DNA of 64,000 nt from Acinetobacter baretiae (GCF_015627105.1 NZ_VTDM01000010.1:94694-158693), one strand, 5' to 3'; positions 49,709-59,301 are shown, counted from the stretch's first letter. Notes: a model not told the origin generated them from the letters alone. Made by a program: numbers and translations.

Positions 49709-50998
49709 TTATGTTGTAGTTTTTGAATGAAGTACTTTATCTAACTGTTCTTTATCTAAAGAGTTATCCCAACGAGCAACCACAATAGTTGCACATGCAT
49801 TACCAATAAAGTTAGTCAATGCACGACATTCCGACATGAAGCGATCTATTCCCAAAATTAATGCCATACCTGCAACAGGTACATCAGGCACAACAGAAAG
49901 TGTTGCAGCCAAAGTGATAAATCCAGCACCAGTAACACCTGCTGCACCTTTAGAGCTGATCATTGCTACCAATAAAAGTGTGAGTTGCTGACCAATCGTT
50001 AAGTCAATATTACATGCTTGAGCAATAAATAAAGCGGCCATTGTCATGTAAATATTAGTGCCGTCTAAATTAAACGAATAACCTGTAGGAACGACTAAAC
50101 CAACAACAGATTTTTCACACCCTGCATTTTCCATTTTACGCATTAGGTTAGGTAAAGCAGCCTCTGACGAACTTGTACCAAGCACTAGCCATAATTCATC
50201 TTTGATATAGCGAACAAGTGCAATAATTGAAAAGCCATTGTAGCGAGCAACTGCACCAAGAACCACAACAATAAATAACACAGAGGTAATATAGAAAGTT
50301 GCAATCAGTAGCGCTAAGTTACCAATAGAACCCACGCCATATTTACCTACAGTAAAGGCCATTGCGCCAAATGCACCAATAGGAGCAAGCTTCATTAGCA
50401 TGCCCACCAATTTAAATACAGGTACAGTTAATGTATCTAGGAAATCAATAATAGGTTGAGACTTATCACTTGTTGCTGCAAGGGCAATACCAAATAAGAC
50501 GGCAACTACAAGTACCTGTAAAATGTCGCCTCCAACCAATGGACTTAATAATGTTTTTGGGATAATACCCATTAAGAAACCAACGATGGTTGAGTCGTGT
50601 GCTTTTTCAACATACTGGCTGACTTTATCTGCTTGTAATGTGGCAGGGTTAATGTTTAAGCCATGACCTGGTTGAATGATATTTGCAACGATCATTCCCA
50701 CAAATAAAGCAAGAGTAGAGAAGGTAATAAAGTAAAGCATGGCTTTACCTGTCACACGACCAACACTTCCCATATTTTTCATACCTGCAATTCCTGTCAC
50801 TACAGTGAGGAAAATGACAGGTGAGATAATCATTTTTACAATATTGATAAATGCATCACCAAGTGGTTTGAGGCTTTCGCCAACGCTTGGATAAAAATGA
50901 CCTAGAATAATACCTAAGGTAATTGCAAAAATAACTTGTACGTAAAGCACTTGATAAAATTTTGGTTTTTTATCGGGAGAATGTGTTTGTGTATCCAT
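49709..50998 (-). CDS. dctA: C4-dicarboxylate:proton symporter
   Basis: The protein imports succinate, fumarate and malate. It has eight membrane spans and two re-entrant loops: [14 protein letters not shown] near 277-290 and [16 protein letters not shown] near 309-324. [14 protein letters not shown] and [14 protein letters not shown] follow. At 429 residues it matches DctA; GltP is a close alternative. The gene is next to fumC, which acts on the same acids. Confidence 0.9.
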   Translation of the reverse strand: MDTQTHSPDKKPKFYQVLYVQVIFAITLGIILGHFYPSVGESLKPLGDAFINIVKMIISPVIFLTVVTGIAGMKNMGSVGRVTGKAMLYFITFSTLALFVGMIVANIIQPGHGLNINPATLQADKVSQYVEKAHDSTIVGFLMGIIPKTLLSPLVGGDILQVLVVAVLFGIALAATSDKSQPIIDFLDTLTVPVFKLVGMLMKLAPIGAFGAMAFTVGKYGVGSIGNLALLIATFYITSVLFIVVVLGAVARYNGFSIIALVRYIKDELWLVLGTSSSEAALPNLMRKMENAGCEKSVVGLVVPTGYSFNLDGTNIYMTMAALFIAQACNIDLTIGQQLTLLLVAMISSKGAAGVTGAGFITLAATLSVVPDVPVAGMALILGIDRFMSECRALTNFIGNACATIVVARWDNSLDKEQLDKVLHSKTTT

Positions 50999-51190
50999 TG
51001 GTTAAATCCCAAAGTATGTACATTTGAATATGAAATTGTGGTGATTTTACTTTAAAACGATATTCAAAGTCGAAATAATAACTATCAAATATTAAAATGA
51101 TAGATTTATTGCTTTTTTCAAGAACATGATATTTTTTATTTTATATATAAAATATATGATTGTTTTTCATAAGTTTATTTTTAAATATAT

Positions 51191-51224
51191 AAAAAATCAT
51201 CAACTTTTCAGTAGATGATTTTTT
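51191..51224 (-). terminator. Terminator after the ABC1 kinase gene
   Basis: AAAAAATCATC (51191-51201) pairs with GATGATTTTTT (51214-51224) across a 12-base loop; read on the minus strand it ends in a T-run. Confidence 0.75.
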
Positions 51225-51259
51225 ATATAAAACAAGCATTATACTTTAGTCTTATCTCT

Positions 51260-51271
51260 AAATAGCCTAAG
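51260..51271 (+). repeat. 12-base repeat AAATAGCCTAAG, copy 3 (3' flank of ABC1 kinase)
   Basis: The exact motif is followed after 14 bases by AAATCTAAAAT (51286-51296). The same pair of blocks recurs at 52794-52817 on the other side of the kinase gene. Confidence 0.6.
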
Positions 51272-51299
51272 TATTTAGAGATTTTAAATCTAAAATAAT

Positions 51300-52667
51300 C
51301 TAAAATTTTAAACTATTTCTAATATTTGTTTGTGCAGAAATAACGGTCATAAATGTATAAGCACCTATAAATTTTCGACTAATAAACATAAATTCTTTCG
51401 GTGGAACACTAAAATAGCGTGATGCCATCGACTTACTTGCTCTTTGCATCACACGTTGATGTAATTGGCTTTTCTTCCAATCATACTGATCTTCTTGAGT
51501 CATGACACCTTCAGGAATATCGGAATTATTACTTGAACTGCTAAAAGGTTCTGTTGCAAGTAAAAAGACTTTAGCCATGTCTGGTTTAATATCTGCAGGA
51601 ATTTGATCAAAGAAAGGGTAGCCTTTCATTGCTTGAACCATGTCTTCTAAGCGATGTAGATAACCAGCATGAATTAAATTATGTGCTAAGGTTAATAACT
51701 CTTGATCAAATTGACGAATGGCACCAAAGTCAAGTAATACAATTTTATCTATTTCATGCTCTGTTGCACTTACACGAACCAGATAATTACCAAAATTGGG
51801 GTCAGTTTGCATTTCCCCCCAAACAAAAAGTTCCTTAATTGCAATTTCTAAAGATGCTTCACCAATTTTATTGCGTCTTGTTTGAGAAAGCGATAATACA
51901 GTTGGACTGTTTACAGGTAAGCCAGATTCATAACTCATACAAAGAACTTGGTCTGTACAATATTGCTCGATAATTTGAGGTACTACATAACGTTCATCAT
52001 CTTTAAGATAGTTTGCAAATCGTAGAGTTGTTTGTGCTTCTAGTGCATAATCAACTTCTCTATGCATCATTTCTCTCACTTCTTCAAACCATTGATCAAA
52101 TTCTCTTGTTTGTGGAAGTAGGTGAGTTAAACGTAGCATTTGTTTAAATAAATTCATATCCGAATCAATAGCATCTGCAACACCGGGATATTGTATTTTT
52201 AAAACAAGTTGTTGCCCTGTAGACTTTAATATCGCTTTATGAACTTGTGCTAAAGATGCAGTACCAATGGGGTGCTGATCTATCTCTAGATCATCTGCTT
52301 TTACACCTAGTTGCTGTAAAAGGTGAGGCTCTATTGCAGCCCAATCAACAGCAATCGTTTGATTGTTGAGGGTATTCAGTGCATCAGTCACTTCTCTTGG
52401 TAAGAAATGCTCACCATAAAGCGCCATCATTTGACCAATTTTGACAATAGAGCCTTTTAATTTTCCAATTTCAGAAACTAAATAATTTGCTTGTTCTGTG
52501 AGTATTTTTTTTCGTTTACGTTCTTTTTCTTCATCACTTGCAAAAAAAGAGCTTGCACTCGAGGTCGCCCAGCGTGTTCCTGCTAAAAAAGAAGCTTTAG
52601 CAATAGAAAAACGGCGATCAAGAGAAGATGTCTTTAGATTTTTTAATATATCTTTTTGATCAGCCAT
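51300..52667 (-). CDS. ABC1/AarF (UbiB-like) atypical kinase
   Basis: The 455-residue protein has the ABC1 features: KxGQ-type GSIVKIGQMMALYG near residue 74-87, the Ala-rich nucleotide loop HPIGTASLAQVHKA near 136-149, LVLKIQYPG with the ATP Lys, and LLDFGAIR near 319-326. Unlike UbiB it lacks a clear C-terminal membrane hairpin, and it is closer to the stand-alone AarF/ADCK paralogues. Members aid quinone or lipid metabolism. The gene is flanked by matching short direct repeats, possibly marking a mobile unit or just shared intergenic sequence. Confidence 0.85.
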   Translation of the reverse strand: MADQKDILKNLKTSSLDRRFSIAKASFLAGTRWATSSASSFFASDEEKERKRKKILTEQANYLVSEIGKLKGSIVKIGQMMALYGEHFLPREVTDALNTLNNQTIAVDWAAIEPHLLQQLGVKADDLEIDQHPIGTASLAQVHKAILKSTGQQLVLKIQYPGVADAIDSDMNLFKQMLRLTHLLPQTREFDQWFEEVREMMHREVDYALEAQTTLRFANYLKDDERYVVPQIIEQYCTDQVLCMSYESGLPVNSPTVLSLSQTRRNKIGEASLEIAIKELFVWGEMQTDPNFGNYLVRVSATEHEIDKIVLLDFGAIRQFDQELLTLAHNLIHAGYLHRLEDMVQAMKGYPFFDQIPADIKPDMAKVFLLATEPFSSSSNNSDIPEGVMTQEDQYDWKKSQLHQRVMQRASKSMASRYFSVPPKEFMFISRKFIGAYTFMTVISAQTNIRNSLKF

Positions 52668-52998
52668 AGCGAAAAATCCTTATGTTCGTTTTGGTGTTTG
52701 TTTTACAGCACGTAGCTAATCATACAATCATAACAAAAACTATTCTAATTAAAAATTGCTATGTACCAATAAACAACTAAAATGATTACTACAAAATAGC
52801 CTAAGCAAATCTAAAATTTTTAATAACCAAAAATAAAATAAAAAAATAAGAAATTACATAGAATCAATAAAACACTATAGTATCTTTAAACAACATGCGT
52901 TAGAGTTTCAACTTAGAAGTAATGCTTTATATTGAAATAAACTTCTGTTTATCGTATTGTTATTCATAACATTATTTATAGTTAATAAGGACATAAAA
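52668..52998 (+). other. AT-rich divergent promoter region
   Basis: This 331-base gap separates the ABC1 kinase gene (minus) from sodA (plus). It holds copy 4 of the 12-base repeat. No gene or Fur box was recognised. Confidence 0.5.
52794..52805 (+). repeat. 12-base repeat AAATAGCCTAAG, copy 4 (5' flank of ABC1 kinase)
   Basis: The exact motif is followed one base later by AAATCTAAAAT (52807-52817), the same second block found after copy 3. Confidence 0.6.
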
Positions 52999-53613
52999 AT
53001 GGCTTACTCATTACCATCACTTCCATATGCGTATGATGCTCTAGAACCTAATTTAGATGCAGCAACAATGGAAATTCACCATACAAAACATCATCAAACT
53101 TATATTAATAATATCAATGCTGCAATTGAAGGTACTGAGTGGGAACAATTATCTGTTGAAGATTTAGTGTCTAAAATTAATGACGTTCCTTCAAATCTAA
53201 AAGGTGTTGTACAAAATAATGGTGGTGGTCATGCAAATCATTCTTTATTTTGGACAGTTATGAGTCCACAAGGCGGTGGTGCACCAGAAGGTGAACTTGC
53301 TACTGCAATTGATGCTGAGTTAAATGGCTTAGATGCATTTAAAGAACAATTTACTAAAGCAGCACTTACTCGTTTTGGTAGTGGATGGGCTTGGTTAAGC
53401 GTAACTGCCGATAAAAAATTGATTGTTGAGAGTAGTGGTAATCAGGACTCCCCATTAATGCATGGCCATACACCTATTCTTGGTTTAGATGTTTGGGAAC
53501 ATGCATATTACTTAAAATATCAAAATCGTCGTCCTGAATATATTGCAGCATTTTACAATGTCATTAATTGGGTAGAAGTTGCACGTCGCTACAAAGAAGC
53601 TTTAGCGAAATAA
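52999..53613 (+). CDS. sodA: Superoxide dismutase, manganese type
   Basis: The enzyme converts superoxide to hydrogen peroxide in the cytoplasm. Metal ligands lie in HHTKHH near 26-31, [11 protein letters not shown] near 77-87 and [18 protein letters not shown] near 165-182. Gly before GHANH, together with Gln in NQDSPLM near 147-153, is the manganese pattern (E. coli SodA) rather than the iron pattern. Cambialistic use remains possible. ATG 52999 has AAGGAC upstream; the frame extends to 52957 without support. Confidence 0.92.
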   Translation: MAYSLPSLPYAYDALEPNLDAATMEIHHTKHHQTYINNINAAIEGTEWEQLSVEDLVSKINDVPSNLKGVVQNNGGGHANHSLFWTVMSPQGGGAPEGELATAIDAELNGLDAFKEQFTKAALTRFGSGWAWLSVTADKKLIVESSGNQDSPLMHGHTPILGLDVWEHAYYLKYQNRRPEYIAAFYNVINWVEVARRYKEALAK

Positions 53614-53628
53614 AATTTGTAAGTAATA

Positions 53629-53657
53629 AAAAAACGGCTAAATAAAAGCCGTTTTTT
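53629..53657 (+). terminator. Terminator after sodA
   Basis: AAAAAACGGCT and AGCCGTTTTTT form a perfect 11-bp stem with a seven-base loop. Confidence 0.88.
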
Positions 53658-53689
53658 ATGTATTCATCTTTGAGCCACTTGTTTCTTTA

Positions 53690-53722
53690 TTATAATATGT
53701 TATAAGCATATATTTATAATAT
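53690..53722 (+). promoter_or_regulatory. Paired TTATAATAT repeats before the persulfide/sulfite genes
   Basis: TTATAATAT occurs at 53690-53698 and again at 53714-53722, 24 bases apart, with ATATG...CATAT between. The spacing puts both on about one face of the helix plus a small offset. They may hold promoter elements or an ArsR-type (BigR-like) site; no such regulator is in the window. Confidence 0.35.
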
Positions 53723-53741
53723 ATAAAAGAGGTGGCTTAAC

Positions 53742-54431
53742 ATGTATATTAAGCAGTTTTTTGAGCCAAAAAGTTGTACATATAGCTACCTTCTTATGTG
53801 TGAAGAGAGCAAAGAAGCCCTTATTATTGATCCTGTACAATGTGATTTAGATAAATATATCAATGAAATAAAAAGCATAAATGCCCATTTAAAATACATA
53901 TGTGAAACACATATACATGCAGATCATATAACGGCGTCTTATTTACTAAAAACTCTAACTCAAGCAAAATCTATAGTACATAAAAACACAGAAGCTAAAT
54001 GCGCTGAAATTTTTATTACAGATGGTGATCAGTTTTATTTAGGTGAAATATCTATTCATGCATTAGCAACGCCTGGGCATACAAATGCATGTACTTCTTA
54101 CTATGTTAAAGGGTATGTATTTACAGGTGATACATTACTCATTAATGGTTGTGGTAGAACAGATTTTCAAGAAGGTTGTGCAGAGCAACTTTATGAGAGT
54201 GTTTATAATAAATTGTTTACGCTACCTGATGATACGATTGTTTATCCAGCACATGACTATAAAGGTAAACTTTCATCGAATATTGGATATGAAAAGAAAA
54301 ATAATTCAAGACTTGCATTACATATTAAGAAAGATCAATTTATTCAGATCATGAATCATCTTGATTTGAGATATCCCTCCCAAATAGACCAAGCATTACC
54401 TGCAAATAAATTATGTGGTAAAACCCCATAA
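53742..54431 (+). CDS. Metallo-beta-lactamase-fold persulfide dioxygenase-like protein
   Basis: The 229-residue protein resembles ETHE1/Blh, which oxidise glutathione persulfide to sulfite. The metal motifs are THIHADHI near 56-63, ATPGHT near 109-114, FTGDTLLINGCGRTDFQ near 127-143 and YPAHDY near 169-174. No rhodanese domain is attached. AGAGGTGG lies before ATG 53742. A TauE-type exporter follows after 32 bases, completing a persulfide-to-sulfite-export pathway. Function is inferred from family and neighbour. Confidence 0.83.
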   Translation: MYIKQFFEPKSCTYSYLLMCEESKEALIIDPVQCDLDKYINEIKSINAHLKYICETHIHADHITASYLLKTLTQAKSIVHKNTEAKCAEIFITDGDQFYLGEISIHALATPGHTNACTSYYVKGYVFTGDTLLINGCGRTDFQEGCAEQLYESVYNKLFTLPDDTIVYPAHDYKGKLSSNIGYEKKNNSRLALHIKKDQFIQIMNHLDLRYPSQIDQALPANKLCGKTP

Positions 54432-54463
54432 AAAGTCACTATTAAGCGATCAAGAGATCTTAT

Positions 54464-55237
54464 ATGTTTTTATTGGCCTGTGAGGGTGTTTTTATTGGCA
54501 TTACATTGGGCTTAACAGGGGCTGGTGGGGGAATATTAGCAATTCCTTTACTCATGTGGTCACAGTCTTGGAGTGTTGCTCAAGCTGCACCGATTGCATT
54601 AATTGCAACCACCATTGCCTCTGGTGCAGCAACCATACAAGGATTATGGCAACACAAAATTCGTTATCGAGCAGCCATTTGGATGGCATTATTTTCGATT
54701 CCATCTGTATATTTGGGGGTGACTGTCAGTAAATATATACCTACGTCCTACATTACCATTTTATTATGCATAGTTATGGTAATTTCTGCATGTCGTTATT
54801 TTATGAAAACACCAATTCAATCTTTAAATCTATGTAGAACAAATCAAGTCACTCAGCGCTTTATTTGGAACCACAAAACAAAAATTTACTTGGGTGGTTT
54901 GGGTATTACTTTAGGAATAGTGACAGGAATACTTGGTGTCGGAGGGGGATTTATTTTAATGCCTATATTAAAAAAAATATCTGATCTCTCTATCTATTGT
55001 ATTTCAGCCACATCTTTAATGACAATATTTTTAGTGGGTCTAATTACTTTGATCACTCAAATTTCGTCTGGTTATCATTATGCGTTAGATATTACTTTTG
55101 TTTTTGTTTTCACGGCGTTAATAGGCCTGTTTATTGGTCGATTTTTACAAAATTATCTTCATGAACATATTATTTATAAGTTTTTTGCTGTTTTACTAAT
55201 CTGTATTGCTAGTATCACTTTATATCGTTTGATTTAG
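54464..55237 (+). CDS. TauE/SafE-family sulfite exporter
   Basis: The 257-residue inner-membrane protein has seven or eight hydrophobic segments in two repeats, each with the Gly-rich motif: GLTGAGGGILAIPLL near 17-31 and GILGVGGGFILMPIL near 153-167. Such proteins export sulfite or other sulfur-containing anions. It follows the persulfide dioxygenase-like gene and would remove the sulfite it makes. Confidence 0.85.
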   Translation: MFLLACEGVFIGITLGLTGAGGGILAIPLLMWSQSWSVAQAAPIALIATTIASGAATIQGLWQHKIRYRAAIWMALFSIPSVYLGVTVSKYIPTSYITILLCIVMVISACRYFMKTPIQSLNLCRTNQVTQRFIWNHKTKIYLGGLGITLGIVTGILGVGGGFILMPILKKISDLSIYCISATSLMTIFLVGLITLITQISSGYHYALDITFVFVFTALIGLFIGRFLQNYLHEHIIYKFFAVLLICIASITLYRLI

Positions 55238-55438
55238 ACGGCGTGAATACATTTCAAAGTTTAGTGCAACATGTATGATAATAATCCTGAATGTCTTTAG
55301 AAAAAATACAAAAACATAATCATTTTTAAAACATACATAGGTCTTTTATTTCATCATTCATCAAGCCTATAACATCAGTCGATCCTCTATCTTGTGAATA
55401 GATGTACTTTTCGCGTAATCAAATATATGATGGTAGAA

Positions 55439-55490
55439 ATGATTTAAATCATTTAAATTTAAATAAAAGAGACCGATTTAAAATGGTCTC
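55439..55490 (+). promoter_or_regulatory. Palindrome and stem-loop before the pqi operon
   Basis: ATGATTTAAATCAT (55439-55452) is a perfect 14-base palindrome. Downstream, GAGACC and GGTCTC (about 55469-55490) can form a short stem. They lie 40-90 bases before the first pqi gene and could include a regulator site. The rest of the gap 55238-55528 shows nothing else. Confidence 0.35.
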
Positions 55491-55528
55491 ATAAAATAAA
55501 CCAATATCAATCAGGGTATATCCATCAT

Positions 55529-56191
55529 ATGACCCAAGATGACAAACAAAACATATTAATAGATGAAAATATTCAATCTATAGATCATTTAACTCAATTT
55601 TCAAGTTGTGAGGAATGCGATACGCTTTATCTTAAAGTACCTTTAGAAAAAGGAGAAAAAGCCTGTTGCGTATGTTGTGGTGCGGAAATTTATAGTGATA
55701 TAAAACCATTTAATACCATGATTTCACTTACGATAACTGCATTCATTATTTTTATTGTTGCTAACAGTTTCCCAATTATAAAAATTGAAATTCAAGGACA
55801 TTCCATTCAAACGACCTTGTTAGGTGCAGCATGGACAATGTTTCAAATCGATCGAGCAGCAGTGGGAATTATTTTGATCATCACCACATTTGCTGTTCCG
55901 CTTGTTAATCTCATTTTATTGATGTACGTATTTCTAAGTGTTGGTTGGCTCAATAGAAGACCATATTTTATGGTATTTGCCCTAAGAACACTTTATCTAT
56001 TTAGAATGTGGGCAATGGTTGAGGTTTTTTTGATAGGTATTCTCGTAACACTGGTAAAATTAGTGAGTATGGTACTTGTGATCCCTGAAGTTGCACTGTG
56101 GGCCTTTGGATTGCTGAGTATATTTATGGTCTATTTAAATGCCATTAAGGTACAAGATACATGGGATGCAATAGATAGGTATTTATCATGA
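55529..56191 (+). CDS. pqiA: PqiA-like membrane protein, first half
   Basis: The 220-residue protein has a zinc-ribbon-like N-terminus (SCEECDTLYLKV...CCVCCGAEI) and four membrane segments, one copy of the PqiA domain. In E. coli, PqiA is one 417-residue protein with two such domains and works with PqiB and PqiC in lipid transfer across the envelope. Here the domains are two separate genes overlapping by four bases (ATGA, 56188-56191). Confidence 0.85.
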   Translation: MTQDDKQNILIDENIQSIDHLTQFSSCEECDTLYLKVPLEKGEKACCVCCGAEIYSDIKPFNTMISLTITAFIIFIVANSFPIIKIEIQGHSIQTTLLGAAWTMFQIDRAAVGIILIITTFAVPLVNLILLMYVFLSVGWLNRRPYFMVFALRTLYLFRMWAMVEVFLIGILVTLVKLVSMVLVIPEVALWAFGLLSIFMVYLNAIKVQDTWDAIDRYLS

Positions 56192-56952
56192 ACAAGCATA
56201 CATTAAAACCAACCTCTTATATTAGAGCCTGTGATGTATCTTTAATTAGATGTCATTGTTGTGGGCAACTCAGCCACAATCACAAAATAGACGATGATGA
56301 TACCTCCATACAATATTGCTCAAGATGTCATTCTAAACTCCATATTCGTAAACCACAAAGCCTACAAAAAACCTTTGCTTTTTTAATTGCAGCAACCATC
56401 TTATATATCCCTGCTAATATATTACCAATGACGATTACAAACTCTTTATTTGGGAGCCAACAAGATACTATTATGAGTGGTGTCATCTATTTTTGGGCAA
56501 CACAAGATTATTTAGTAGCTACAGTGATTTTTATTGCAAGTATATTTATTCCGTTACTAAAGCTTTTTATTTTAATTTTTTTATTGCTTAGTATTTATAT
56601 GCAATCTTTAGGGCGATGGAAATTTAGCCCAAGGCATTGTAGTATTTTATATCGAGTTGTAGAAATGATTGGCCGCTGGTCAATGATTGATGTATTTGTG
56701 GTGAGTTTACTTGCGGCACTCATTCAAATACAGTCTTTAGCCACTATATTGGCAGGTACGGGTGCTGTTGCTTTTGGAGCGGTTGTCATTCTTACAATGT
56801 TGGCATCAATGAGTTTTGACCCACGTATGATATGGGACAATTACTACTCAAAAAATAATAGGCATATCTCTCAAGATCCAACCGAATATAATTCAACGGA
56901 TTCACAACACTCATCAAACACCTCCCAATACAACCCCTTGAATGAACGATAA
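56188..56952 (+). CDS. PqiA-like membrane protein, second half
   Basis: This 254-residue protein has its own zinc ribbon (RCHCCGQLSHNH...YCSRCHSKL, about 21-51) and four membrane segments (from about 65). GRWSMIDVFVVSLLAALIQI near 159-178 is the PqiA signature. A 45-residue Ser/Asn/Gln-rich tail follows. Its start is coupled to the first half and its end overlaps pqiB by 11 bases. Both halves retain intact Cys pairs, so the split looks functional rather than decayed. Confidence 0.85.
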   Translation: MNKHTLKPTSYIRACDVSLIRCHCCGQLSHNHKIDDDDTSIQYCSRCHSKLHIRKPQSLQKTFAFLIAATILYIPANILPMTITNSLFGSQQDTIMSGVIYFWATQDYLVATVIFIASIFIPLLKLFILIFLLLSIYMQSLGRWKFSPRHCSILYRVVEMIGRWSMIDVFVVSLLAALIQIQSLATILAGTGAVAFGAVVILTMLASMSFDPRMIWDNYYSKNNRHISQDPTEYNSTDSQHSSNTSQYNPLNER

Positions 56953-58615
56953 TATGAACGATAATACAAAAAATAATGATGGTTCAATGCATAAAATGAC
57001 TGCCCAACAACAGCAGGAATTCAATCGTGTGTCAGAGCCTCAAAGAAAAAAACCACGTGGTAAAGTTTCACTCATTTGGATTATTCCTATAGTTGCATTA
57101 ATGATTGCACTGTCATTGGCTGCAAAAGCAATTTGGGAAAGAGGACCAACCATAGAAGTGAGTTTTAGAACCGCGGATGGGCTTGAAGCAGGTAAAACCA
57201 ACGTAAGATACAAGCAAGTGAATATAGGCCTTGTACGACAAATTACGCTGTCTTCAGACAATAGTCATATTATCGCGCAAATTGAACTTACTAAAAACAG
57301 TAGTGCATTTGCATCTAAAGACTCAAGATTTTGGGTCGTACGTCCACGCATTGGCACAAGTGGTGTTTCTGGTTTCGATACATTACTTTCAGGCTCTTAC
57401 ATTGAGGTCGATGGTGGCAAAGACTCTCAAAAACAAACAGAGTTTGTTGGCCTAGAAACCCCACCTGTTGTTCCATCGGATGTACCAGGAAAAATATTTT
57501 TCTTAACCGCTGATAATTTAGGATCGTTAGATATTGGTTCACCCATCTATTATCGAAGAATGAATGTTGGGCAGATTACCGCATATAATCTTTCAAAAGA
57601 TGGAAAACATGTTGAACTGCAAACATTTATACGTAGTCCTTACGATAAATTTGTCACGACAGATGCTCGCTTTTGGCAAGCCAGTGGCGTTGATGTTAGC
57701 TTGAATGCATCAGGTTTTAGCCTAAATACACAATCTTTAGCCAGTATTGTTGCAGGTGGTGTAGCCTTTGGATATCCAGAAAACTCTAATGCACCTATGG
57801 CATCTGGCAAAAGTTATTTTAATTTATGGAACTCAAAAACAGATGCATTAAAAGTTCCAGATGGTAAACCACGAAAAATTATTATGTATTTTGATAATTC
57901 TCTTCGTGGTCTTGCTGTTGGCGCACCTCTTGATTTTATGGGCATGAATATTGGTGATGTTACAGCGATCAATGTCGAATTTGAACCTAATTATCGCAAA
58001 TTACGCATGCGTGTGGATGCAGTACTTTATCCATCTCGTTTGGCAAATGGAAAAGAACTAGATCCTACAGGACAAATATTTAAAAGCTTTATTCAGCAAG
58101 GCTGGAGAGCACAAATGCGTACAGGTAACTTATTAACAGGACAAAACTATATTGCATTTGATAAATTTAACAAGGCAAAACCTGTCACATTAACGCAGTA
58201 TGAAAATGGGGATGTAGAAGTTCCAACCATACCGCCTGAATTAAATAGCTTACAAGCTCAAATTTCTGAAATCGCAGATAAAGCAAGTAAATTCCCAATA
58301 AATGAAATTGGGGCGGATTTACGTAAAACTTTAAACAGTATGAATACAACCATTGAGTCGACAGATAAGTTTGTGAAACAACTCGATACTAAAGTTGCTC
58401 CAGATTTCCAAGCGACTTTAAATGATGCACGTAGAACAATGCAATCGACAGAATCAATTTTGTCGAGTGATGCACCAATGCAACAAGATGTGCGTAAAGT
58501 ATTACAACAAGTCACACGTACAGCAGCATCGTTACAGTTAATGTCTGACTATCTTGAACAACATCCTGAGTCTCTGATTCGTGGAAAAAAAGGAGAGACT
58601 AAAAATGAAAAATAA
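56942..58615 (+). CDS. pqiB: PqiB-like MCE protein
   Basis: The 557-residue periplasmic protein is anchored by one N-terminal helix (about 41-62) and carries three MCE domains, as in E. coli PqiB, followed by a helical C-terminus that would form a needle or tunnel. GLEAGKTNVRYKQVNIGLV near 80-98 begins the first MCE domain. A duplicated ATGAACGATAAT gives two in-frame start codons (56942, 56954), neither with a good ribosome site. It bridges inner membrane and outer-membrane PqiC for lipid movement. Confidence 0.9.
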   Translation: MNDNMNDNTKNNDGSMHKMTAQQQQEFNRVSEPQRKKPRGKVSLIWIIPIVALMIALSLAAKAIWERGPTIEVSFRTADGLEAGKTNVRYKQVNIGLVRQITLSSDNSHIIAQIELTKNSSAFASKDSRFWVVRPRIGTSGVSGFDTLLSGSYIEVDGGKDSQKQTEFVGLETPPVVPSDVPGKIFFLTADNLGSLDIGSPIYYRRMNVGQITAYNLSKDGKHVELQTFIRSPYDKFVTTDARFWQASGVDVSLNASGFSLNTQSLASIVAGGVAFGYPENSNAPMASGKSYFNLWNSKTDALKVPDGKPRKIIMYFDNSLRGLAVGAPLDFMGMNIGDVTAINVEFEPNYRKLRMRVDAVLYPSRLANGKELDPTGQIFKSFIQQGWRAQMRTGNLLTGQNYIAFDKFNKAKPVTLTQYENGDVEVPTIPPELNSLQAQISEIADKASKFPINEIGADLRKTLNSMNTTIESTDKFVKQLDTKVAPDFQATLNDARRTMQSTESILSSDAPMQQDVRKVLQQVTRTAASLQLMSDYLEQHPESLIRGKKGETKNEK

Positions 58616-59282
58616 AACACATACTGTTCAATTATCAAAATGGATGTTCGTATCTAGTGTATTTTTCTTGGGGATTACTGGTTGTACAACATCAGTTAGT
58701 CCCAACTATTACACGCTTGCTCCTCGTGTATTACCTACGCAAGATACCAAATTACGAGTGATTGAAGTTTTGCCTGTAAATTTACCTGATCGATTAAATC
58801 GGGTAGCAATCATGGTTAATACAGAACAAGGGAAATCGACCATTTTGAATAATGATCGATGGACCTCTAGTTTGGCAGTAGAATTACATGACAGTTTATC
58901 TTCTGGATTGCAGCAACAACTTAATGCAGTAGATCGTTATAGTAGTGGTATTTCAAGCACCAATACGGTGTATCGAATTGCTGTTGATTTTTCACGCTTT
59001 GATATTATTCAGTCATCTAGTCCGCAACAAGGTACACAGGTTGAAGTTGAAGTGAGTTGGGTTATTAAGCCTCTTGAGCCGATACAAATCAATAAACAAG
59101 CTGTACATCGTATTGTGAATTGTAGAATGACTTTTAATCAAACTGTGGCTAATAAAGATATGATTCCTGATATGGTTAATGCATCTAAACAAGCACTGTA
59201 TCGAATAACAAGCAGTATATCTGATACAGTGCTTTCAGTTGAAAAAGGATCATATCAAGTTAATACTGCAGTATGTTCTTAA
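58605..59282 (+). CDS. pqiC: PqiC-like lipoprotein
   Basis: The 225-residue protein has lipobox GITGC (Cys near 27) and starts the mature part with SVSPNYYTLAPRVL, the DUF330/ABC-type lipoprotein signature of PqiC. It would sit in the outer membrane and receive the PqiB needle. ATG 58605 has GGAG upstream and overlaps the pqiB end by 11 bases. A perfect terminator follows. Confidence 0.88.
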   Translation: MKNKTHTVQLSKWMFVSSVFFLGITGCTTSVSPNYYTLAPRVLPTQDTKLRVIEVLPVNLPDRLNRVAIMVNTEQGKSTILNNDRWTSSLAVELHDSLSSGLQQQLNAVDRYSSGISSTNTVYRIAVDFSRFDIIQSSSPQQGTQVEVEVSWVIKPLEPIQINKQAVHRIVNCRMTFNQTVANKDMIPDMVNASKQALYRITSSISDTVLSVEKGSYQVNTAVCS

Positions 59283-59301
59283 TTATAAATAAGTTTTAGT
59301 C

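Larger units (their letters stand above)
50999..51299 (-). other. AT-rich intergenic region with terminator and repeat
   Basis: This 301-base gap holds the dctA promoter side, a stem-loop at 51191-51224 and one copy of the 12-base repeat. No gene is seen. Confidence 0.6.
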
